Assembly: GCA_020650975.1 (NCBI GenBank)
Contig: JAIPMN010018284.1
Location: 1-37,701 of the forward strand
DNA length: 37,701 bases
Reading direction: 5' to 3'
Source of the DNA: Apostichopus californicus
Taxonomy: Eukaryota > Echinodermata > Holothuroidea > Aspidochirotida > Stichopodidae
Position 1 is the stretch's first letter, and each line of letters opens with the position of its first letter. The position numbers and the translations under genes were made by a program. Under the pieces are notes generated by a model. That model saw only the letters and a program-made list of their open reading frames with translations. It was not told the DNA's origin and did not search any database. Shown here piece by piece: positions 30,715 through 37,701 of the stretch.

Positions 30715-31240
30715 TGTACATGGCTTTTGGGCTGCTTGAAAGAGAAAACCAACGAGCTCTACGGAGGGAAAGGGTACTTAGGGACAGAACCAACCTACTA
30801 AATCAACGGACAGACCGACAGTACCGGTTCAGTTGACTTGCGTGCACCAACATCATTGATATGCTTCAAGATGAACTGCAACACGCAAGTAGGCGCAATC
30901 ACGCACTACCACCATCGCTGCAGGTGTGCATTGCACTTCGTTTTTTGGGTCATGGCTCAATAACCGATGACTTCGGTGCTGAACCCCACGGTGTCAGCAT
31001 TCCAACAGCGTGTCGAGCTATTCGACGGGTAACTCGAGCGCTATGCCGACTAAAGTCCCAGTTTATCAAGTTCCCTACTACCACCGAGGAAGTGCAAGCA
31101 AAACAGATTTAATGGCCGTTCAAGGTTTTCCACGCGTTGTTGCAGCGGTAGATGGCACTCATATCCGGCTTTATGGAGTAGTTCTTGGTATGCCTACGTG
31201 AATTGCAAAGGTCGGCGGTAATGTTATTTCTGTAAGCATA
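30715..31240 (+). pseudogene. PIF/Harbinger transposase, N-terminal half
   Basis: The reading starts with RENQRALRRERVLRDRTNLL (about 30742) and continues, after a stop at about 30836, with IIDMLQDELQH, then NHALPPSLQVCIALRFLGHG, VSIPTACRAIRRVTRAL and FIKFPTTTEEVQ. After a frameshift near 31112 it reads GFPRVVAAVDGTHIRL (about 31122), with the first catalytic Asp of the Harbinger DDE nuclease. YVNCKGR (31193) is the following conserved strand. Everything after about 31240 is lost, including the second Asp and the Glu. The break coincides with a hAT-like string, CAGGGGCGTCAGAGCCA, at 31246. Confidence 0.8.
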
Positions 31241-31590
31241 TGCAGGGGCGTCAGAGCCAGTACGACCAATATTCACGGCGCCGGAAAAAAAGGAAAAAAA
31301 TAAGGAACCAAAATGAAACATACTTCAAAAATGTGTTTCAGAAGATTAATCGGGTACAAAAACAGACAAGGGAGAACGCACAGAAGAAAAACCTCTACCA
31401 GCATCGCATTCGCTAATTGATCTACCGGACACCTCTATTGATAATTAGGGTATAGCGCATTTGATCTAGTATGTATAGATCAGTGTATAACACCAGTTCG
31501 CAATGCATAAATATGCGGTATAGCAGTGCTTTTATCTGTTTGAGGACCAATGTTGTAAGTGTTTTTCACTGATTTATATATTCTAACCAT

Positions 31591-31960
31591 CATGAAAAGA
31601 ATCACTTTCCGTTTTCCCCATTGACTTTGGGCGTCGCATCCTGTCTGGGACCTCGGCCACTTCTCTCGGGGTATCAGGCTACTTCTCCCTTCCCCGAGCA
31701 TGTCTGGGTGTCCCATCCTGCGGTTCGTTTGCGCCATTTCCCGGCCTCCCCCGCCCTCATCTGGCCTAGAAGGACTCAGTTTAGGCAGGCCGTTCCCGCG
31801 GATTTTTCGAGCGGGCGACGGCTTCAGGCAGCCGCCATTCAGTGTGTGGATTTCCACACACATTAGGTATGGGGAGAGCTGTCGTTTGGCCTTAGGCCGT
31901 AGTCCTGGCTTGTTACTGTGTATGTCAATGATTCTCACTCAATCTTTGGGGTTTCGTTGA
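31591..31960 (+). mobile_element. GC-rich repeat segment, probably a LINE 3' region
   Basis: This block is far more GC-rich than its surroundings and ends at a (CAT)n microsatellite. Its open frame (31621-31866) has no domain I recognise. The composition plus the microsatellite tail suggest the 3' end of a non-LTR element in plus orientation. I cannot name the family. Confidence 0.4.
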
Positions 31961-31980
31961 CATCATCATCATCATCATCA
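31961..31980. repeat. (CAT)n microsatellite between two LINE ends
   Basis: Six CAT units plus CA. It abuts the GC-rich block on its left and the minus-strand LINE end on its right. Confidence 0.9.
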
Positions 31981-32510
31981 ACTTCGATGCTGTTGGCCAA
32001 AGGCCATTTGATCGCTCCACAGAAAATTAAACTCCACAAATTAAACTCCAGAAGTTACTGTTGAAAATCCAACACTCCAGGTTTATCCTTCCAGAATGAA
32101 TCAAGCTTCGATTTAAAACAGTTCAAAGAGGGAGAATTAACAACATGTTCTGGCAAAGAATTCCAATAACTAATAGATCTCTGCGTAACATTCTTTTGAC
32201 GAAGCGAAGTGTTCACTCTAGGTTTAAGTAACTTGTAGGAGTGACCCCTCGTAACTGATCCATGTGATCGTATAAACAGGTCATGGGTAGAAATTATCAA
32301 TCCATTCAGATACTTATATACAAACACCATATCACCTCTCAAACGTCTATGTGACAAGGAAAAAAGGTTCAGTTCTCGGAGTCTCTGTTCATAGAGCAGA
32401 CTACATTGCTCTGCGTTGCACAGATTCTATAGCCTCTGTTTCCCGACGATAAATAGGTGACCAAGCTGGCTGACCATACTCCAAAACTGGCCTTATAAAG
32501 AAGCAACACG
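31981..32510 (-). pseudogene. Non-LTR reverse transcriptase, C-terminal end (CR1/Jockey group)
   Basis: On the minus strand RPVLEYGQPAWSPIY (about 32490) is followed, after a stop and frame change, by YEQRLRELNLFSLSHRRLRG (about 32390), then NGLIISTHDLF, TRGHSYKLLKPR, RSISYWNSLPEHVV and SLNCFKSKLDSFW. This is the conserved C-terminal region downstream of the RT palm in CR1/Jockey-type LINEs. The stop at 32055 is followed by about 75 bp of 3' UTR and a (GAT)n tail on this strand. The palm and endonuclease are not present, so the copy is strongly 5'-truncated near 32510. Confidence 0.78.
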
Positions 32511-33433
32511 GTGATATAACGTGAAAAGGTGACGTCAGTTACATGGTGACGTCACATGCCACATCTAACAGTACTACGACAATATATCAAACTTGGTAGG
32601 TATTACACACTGCACAATATACGAACTTCGACAGATCGAAGAAACATATAGTTTAACTTTTTAGGGCTATGTTCAATATTCAGCACCAAAGAGCCCAGTA
32701 TTTTATCAATTTGTACACGACATTGTAACCTGCGGCCCGTACTGAAAACAATAAAGTAGGCTATTTATTGCTAACAAGCTACCAACAGGCATCAGTTTAG
32801 CATGCCTTGAGCAATGGGATGGGTGGTGTGGGATATCACAGGAGGAGGCTGTGTGCTTGGCACAATTGCACCAGACAAACATGTGGGCATTTGTAGCATT
32901 ACAGAGTTAATCTGCTGTACGGGGGGGGGGGGGGCAGGGAAGCTACAAAAATGGAGAATTGAAAGAAAGCAATGATTTCTATTGAGTAAGTTAATCTAAG
33001 TCATGAGGTAGCTAATTGAGCATACTTCAACTTTAAAAGAATAAAAACCCTGATCAAGACTGGGTAGTTATGTTGTCATGGCATGTATGGGGGATCTGCT
33101 ACTTGGCTGCCCATCACTGGCGTGCACCAAAATGTTTAATACAGAATGAGTAGCATACATATGGGCACAAAATATGCAGATCAGTGATATCGAGGACATG
33201 TATCAAGTTGGAACAGCACATGTAGAGAGGGTTGCATGGATACAAGGCGTTCCAACGTAGTCTCTTCCCCCATTTGACCAATCTTTAGACATCCACATTT
33301 TAACTGGCATCATATAAAGTACCAAGGATAAATTCTGCACCCAAGCTACCCCACAGGCTACAAGTACAAGGTTTGAAGAGGTTATCATAACATAATTTAA
33401 CCTTATCTTTCATACAATTGCCCATCCCAAAGA
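32511..33433. other. Spacer with two TGACGTCA palindromes
   Basis: TGACGTCA, the full CRE palindrome, occurs at 32530-32537 and 32547-32554. A run of 14 G lies at 32921-32934. No coding region is supported. Confidence 0.4.
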
Positions 33434-34866
33434 ATGGCTACCTCCATTTTTTCAAATGACGACTATGGGCGATTATTTTGTGAGTGGTTTTGTGAATTCC
33501 AACAATTACTGGAGTGTCATAGTCGAGTGACATTGACATCATATGCAAAATGGTGAGAAAACTTACACCACTACCGTAAACATAAGTATTCTATTTAACT
33601 AAAGTAGTCCCAGCTGTAAAAGTGTGCCCTATAGCTCATCTTCCCGTCATGGAAACTTGATTTTTCTACTTTATGAACTGAGAAAAAGTTAAGGCCTCTC
33701 ATGATTGTTCAATCAATCAATGATTATTGGAACTGCATGCACAGCAATAACATGTTTCTACAATTGATACTAACATCGATCAATGACTGCATTTAAGCAA
33801 TCACATATAGCCAAAAATTATTTGGTATTTAAGTCACCTACAAGTATGAAATTGGCTTAATAGTTTCATAAATTATGTACCTTTTTTAGATGGACCTTAT
33901 AGGCGTACATAATTATGCTATAATATGCACTATATCTATTTAGTTGATTGGTCCCCTAAACCATATGTAGGCACATCTTGCCACCCACTGTTCTTAATTC
34001 TTAAAAACAAAATCAATCATCTAAGGCTCTTTAAGATCCCCCCACTGTAACTGTATTAGTCCAACTATATGTACAGCATGTCATTTGACCTTGACATGAT
34101 TATGCTGCTCCCTCATACACAAGGGTTTTTGTTGTACAGACTATTCTTAACAAAGGCAGCATATTTGAGGCTGAAAATTGTTAAATATCTGCAATTACAA
34201 CCTTTCAGGAAGTTCATGCATAATCGCTCAAGGCTAGTTGGAGAGGTTGATGGAGAATGGAAGACTGGACATTTGATGTCAGCCCAACAGAAAGATGGGA
34301 ACTCATGTGGACCTTTTGTATTAATGGTGAGTTTATCCAATAGAGGTTCTTCCAATTTACAAACTCTCGGACATTAAGCATGAACACAAGAAAGGTGACT
34401 GAATGTCCCAGTGAAGAAGTATATGTCAGTGTCGTAATAAAGCAGTTTAAGAATTTTGACGATATTTGAAAATCTGGCATAGTTTGAGCCAATACAGTAT
34501 ACCTTTAACAATTAAGGTATATTTTATTGTGATAGAATTAATCAGTTAACTTTAATTTGAAAAGATAACAAATTAAAATATGCTGTATTACCATTCTGCC
34601 ATATTTCAAAGATTTTCTTACAGAATGCTTTGGCTTTGACTCGAGACATCCTTTTAGAATGTCTTCACCATACTTAAGAAGAATGCAGTAACACCAACAG
34701 GGCAGAGGAAAAGGTGTGACATGCCTGGTTGTCTTCAGCCTGAAATGCCTGCAATGTGGGTAGCATGTGATGTATGTGGAAGATGGTGTCATTTCCTTTG
34801 TGTGGGAATGAAGAAAATACCCATGCAAGGGTACTTGTGTCCCATATGCATAGCCCAATATAGATA
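33434..34866 (+). CDS. Candidate multi-exon Ulp1-like protease with PHD finger (possibly decayed)
   Basis: Four pieces line up. Exon a (33434-33552) starts with ATG, reads MATSIFSNDDYGRLFCEWFC, and ends at ATG/GTGAGA. Exon b (34210-34326) follows ACAACCTTTCAG, contains SAQQKDGNSCGPFVLM and ends at ATG/GTGAGT; the Gln and Cys of that motif are the oxyanion-hole and nucleophile positions of C48 (Ulp1) peptidases. Exon c starts after TTTTCTTACAG (34620) with NALALTRDILLEC, which continues the Ulp1 fold in phase. A PHD finger then reads RCDMPGCLQP, ACDVCGRWCHFLCVG and YLCPICIAQY to a TAG at 34864, one frame off from exon c. Ulp1 enzymes cleave SUMO; PHD fingers read histone tails. Catalytic His and Asp should lie in exons upstream that I cannot place. 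The frame break suggests a pseudogene or an unrecognised splice. Confidence 0.5.
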
Positions 34867-34931
34867 GTATGATACTATCATCAAAGAAATATGTTCATGT
34901 TATGAAATTGCCCCTCACAGAACCTAAAAAG

Positions 34932-35200
34932 GTGGATTAAAATTTAGTAAAGTTTGTTGAGAAGGGAATTATATTCCCTACTTAATTCATATAGGACCAT
35001 CATCCATAAAAAAGTGGATTAAAGGTTGTTGACAAGACCCCAAATATTTGTTTGGGGGTTTCATGTACATTAAAGATGTGGAATTATTTTCCCTATTTTA
35101 TTCATAAAAGACCATCACCCATAGAAAAGTGGATTAAAATTAATTAAAGGTTGTTGACAAGACCCCAAATATTTGTCTTGGGGCTTCATATATATTAACA
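34932..35200. repeat. Tandem duplication, about 115-125 bp unit, 2.3 copies
   Basis: GAATTATATTCCCTA at 34966 matches GAATTATTTTCCCTA at 35081, and GGTTGTTGACAAGACCCC recurs at 35024 and 35149. The second unit carries a 10-bp AT insertion. GTGGATTAAA occurs three times. Confidence 0.75.
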
Positions 35201-36128
35201 ATCTTGAAATGTTCTGTCTATTGAATTAATATTTAGCCCATTACTGTATACCCCTAAAATGGGATTAAGATTTCAAAAGGCTATTAATGGAAGAGAAATG
35301 TATTAATCTTAGAGCTTGATATTGTATTCATTTCTAAATTTCATAATAAATTGCCTTTTGAATAATGTACAGTAAGCCCATAACATGACTGTATGCTGGT
35401 TTCACAGCATCAGAAGTTTTGCCTTTAGTATATTAGTGTTGAATATAAAGTTCATGTCATAAAAAACTTGCTTACTTCATTTGGATCTTGCCTATTATTA
35501 GTCACCTCCTATCCCCCCCCCCCTGCTTCCCCACTGTTGTCGTTTAAAAATAATATTGGTAAGTTTCAGCTAGTCTAAAGTGTTCCAGCCTAGAGGTCCC
35601 GCAACCTCCAATGTCGGTAGACAAGAAACGTATCTTGTCAATCGTTCCAGAGCGTGAAATTCCAATTGTTATAGCCAGTCAAGTTTTTACTAGAATCGAT
35701 CGTGCACTAAAACACAAAGAAATTAGGTTTTGTTTGCAGGCTTGGTTGCTGTGGGCCTACACACGCAATGGATTACAGATAGTGGTGGTTCCACTATTGT
35801 ATAGTACACTCAGTTCTCAATTTCTATGGTTCTAGTTCAGATCTGACAGTCACAGCCCAGTAAACCGCGTCGTTGATTTATATGACGTCATACATACAAT
35901 ACGTCACAGGTACAGCTGGTGTCAACGAAGCCCCAAAGATTGAGGGAGAACCGTATGTCAATGGAACGTTGCTCAGTCATGACGTGACCGTTCTCACCCA
36001 TTCATTCAGCTGTGTACGGAAGCCATGGAGTGCCATAACGGCGGCCGTAGCGTCTATTACAGTTCTTAATACCTCCCATGTCTATATTATGAAGTTTAAC
36101 TGTTTCTTGTTCTTTTTATCATATACAG
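35201..36128. other. Spacer before hAT-2
   Basis: An open frame at 35611-35835 (MSVDKKRILSIVPEREIPIV) has no domain I recognise. A run of 11 C lies at 35513-35523 and a TGACGTCA palindrome at 35883-35890. The left end of the hAT-2 element should lie here or further left but I could not identify a TIR. Confidence 0.35.
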
Positions 36129-37443
36129 ATTTACATACACGACGTACAAGTTTGCAGCATTGCTTCACAATGGCAGATGACTCGCTCGCTCCAAAGTTCC
36201 ACCCTCCAAAGAGCTTTCCTTTTCCAAGCAGTACATTCGGAGCCAAAGGAGAGAAAAGATCTTTCACAGCTGACTGGTGTGAAAAGTATCCATGGCTCCA
36301 TTATGATCAAGTTGCCGATTCAGCATTCTGTTACTCATGCATGAAAGCATAGAGAGAACATTTGTTTCTTGCCAGTACTAAGCGAGAACCAGCGTTCATT
36401 AGCAAAGGCTATACAAATTGGAAAGATGCGATGACCGCTTTCAACAAACACATCAAGTTCAAAATGTCACAAGGAAGCCGTGGAAGCATTTTCACTCCAA
36501 AAGCAAACTGGTGACATTGCTGAAAAACTGAGTACACAACAAGCCCAAGAAAAGGCAGCAAATCGGGCAATATTCCTTAAAATTATCCAAAACATCCGTT
36601 ACTTAGCTCGTCAAGGTTTGTCACTGCGAGGGCACGGAGATGGTGCAGATTGCAATTTTATGCAACTTCTCCGATTGCGAGCATTTCATTGTTCCCAACT
36701 GCTTTCCTGGATGGAGAAGAAAACAAATAAATACACATCAGGGGATGTACAGAATGAATGCTTACAAATCATGGCTCTCCATATATTGCGATCAATTAGT
36801 ACCAGTTTTGCCCGAAATGGATACTTCACAATTATGGCTCATGAGTGCACCGACGTTTCTAATAAGGAACGATTTGTTATATGTATTCGTTGGGTTCATG
36901 ATGCATTGGTCGACCACGAGGATGTTATTGGTTTGTACAATGTCGGCACCATCGATGCCGACACGCTTACGGCGACTATTCGTGATGTATTGCTGCGGAT
37001 GTCTCTCAAACTAACCCAGTGTCGTGGACAGTGTATTGATGGAGCTTCAAACTTTACAGGAAGCAAGAATGGTGTCGCTACGCAGATACTAGCTGAAGAA
37101 AGTCGCGCTGTGTTGACACACTGTTACGGACATGCACTCAGTCTTGCAGTCGGTGATGCCATTTAAGAGTCTTAAGATCTGCAAGGATGCCTTAGACGTC
37201 GCATTTGAGATTAGTAAGCTCATCAAGTATTCACCAAAGAGGAATGCAGCATTGGATCGCATCAAAGTAGAAAATGCCGCCGTAGATGACTCTGGTCCCA
37301 GCAACAATGTTCGCTCCTTCTGTCCAGCCCGGTGGACTGTACGTGGAGATGCAATTGGCAGTATTATCGAGAACTACACGGTACTGAAAATGCTTTGGGA
37401 TCAGTGCCTTGAAACACGACTTGATCCAGATGTCAAGGGCCGC
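36129..37443 (+). pseudogene. hAT-2 transposase (TTF finger, DUF4371), truncated by a LINE
   Basis: An exon after ATATACAG (ending 36128) has Met at 36170 and a TTF-type finger, GEKRSFTADWCEKYPWLHYD then FCYSCMKA. A TAG (36350-36352) follows in frame, and then the same frame reads AFISKGYTNWKDAMTAFNKH. A frameshift near 36465 leads to the DUF4371 core: YLARQGLSLRGHGD, YFTIMAHECTDVSNKERFV, GQCIDGASNFTGSKNGVAT and LTHCYGHALSLAVGD. Another shift near 37160 leads to NVRSFCPARWTVRGDAIGSI and CLETRLDPDVKGR. At 37444 a LINE tail begins, so the C-terminal hATC dimerisation part is beyond the window or lost. It is a different family from the hAT at 9439. Confidence 0.85.
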
Positions 37444-37701
37444 GTGCTTTTTACGTGACCCGCCATGCGGGATACAAAACGTCACGGCCAAACGGCACTA
37501 CCGAACCATCCCATACTGACAAACGAAACTGAGGTCAAGCGAGCCAAAAACCTACGCCCACCGACCTGCAGAGACAATACCCCCAACCCCCACCCCCCAC
37601 TCAAACATTCAAAAAATTACAAAAGGACGACCAGCACGCAGCGAAACGAAAAACCCCTCCCCAGCACACCAGCGTCCAAAGAAGGCAGCCCTAGATAAAC
37701 G
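37444..37701 (-). mobile_element. Tx1-like LINE 3' tail, copy 3, running off the right edge
   Basis: It begins GTGCTTTTTACGTGACCCGCC, the same 3' terminus as copies 1 and 2, and is collinear with them to the window end. A C-rich expansion near 37580-37600 is the main difference. It interrupts hAT-2 right after the DVKGR codons. Confidence 0.9.

Noticed and set aside
31246-31262. CAGGGGCGTCAGAGCCA, a possible hAT terminus
   Set aside because: It looks like a TIR and sits where the Harbinger remnant ends, but I found neither a matching inverted end nor an 8-bp duplication.
31621-31866. Open frame in the GC-rich block
   Set aside because: No recognisable domain; openness is explained by high GC content.
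35611-35835. 75-codon ORF (MSVDKKRILSIVPEREIPIV)
   Set aside because: No domain, no splice or promoter context and no repeat relation; not enough support to call a gene.
1-37701. LTR retrotransposons, CRISPR arrays, rRNA, tRNA or bacterial-type defence systems
   Set aside because: I looked for long direct terminal repeats, spaced palindromic repeats, RNA gene signatures and bacterial gene organisation and saw none.

Overview
This window looks like an accessory, transposon-packed stretch of an animal genome, most likely a marine invertebrate. The reasons are compositional: L1/Tx1-type and CR1-type LINEs, a Helitron-type helicase, hAT, EnSpm/CACTA and PIF/Harbinger transposases, a KDZ/HMGXB3-like protein with Ulp1 protease and PHD finger, spliced-looking exons with GT-AG borders, and microsatellites. 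I cannot name the species. I see no confident single-copy host gene, tRNA, rRNA, CRISPR array or bacterial-style operon. Almost every coding region is broken by stops, frameshifts or insertions, so this is mostly a fossil record.

Layout. 1-3570 (-): Tx1-like LINE with ORF1 (zinc knuckles) and ORF2 (intact endonuclease motifs, damaged reverse transcriptase, a 207-bp tandem repeat inside the RT). 3571-5329: non-coding degenerate repeats split by a 5'-truncated Tx1-like LINE tail (4176-4693) with a 15-17 bp target duplication. 5330-7895 (-): Helitron-type Pif1 helicase remnant. 7905-13486: a nest. A + strand LINE start (A) is cut by a - strand LINE of the same family (B), whose ORF1 is in turn split by a complete 3665-bp hAT element (9439-13103) with a perfect 8-bp target duplication. 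13490-17606 (+): nearly full CR1-like LINE (esterase ORF1, endonuclease-RT ORF2, 3' hairpin and microsatellite tail).

17607-20448: little recognisable. 20449-22185 (+): EnSpm/CACTA-like transposase exons, interrupted by LINE tail copy 2 (20678-~21460). 23627-23933: hAT-type MITE. 24061-27112 (+): a long decayed gene with C2H2 fingers, an HMGXB3/KDZ-like core, a Ulp1 (C48) protease domain and a PHD finger. 27190-28460 (+): CR1-type endonuclease/RT fragment, then a foldback element. 29152-30420 (+): chromo-barrel-like and coiled-coil ORF remnants. 30715-31240 (+): Harbinger transposase remnant. 31591-32460: two converging LINE 3' ends. 33434-34866 (+): a second, intron-containing Ulp1-PHD gene candidate. 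36129-37443 (+): hAT (TTF finger/DUF4371) transposase, cut by LINE tail copy 3 that runs off the right edge.

The most interesting signals are: (i) the Tx1-like family A/B, which shows a start-codon hairpin with a compensatory base pair, a second inverted repeat in ORF1, an overlapping TAATG stop/start, and a copy that keeps ORF1 and the 3' end but lacks ORF2; and (ii) two independent Ulp1-PHD modules 7.5 kb apart, one attached to an HMGXB3/KDZ-like protein. No claim here was tested by database search; family names rest on motif recognition by eye.
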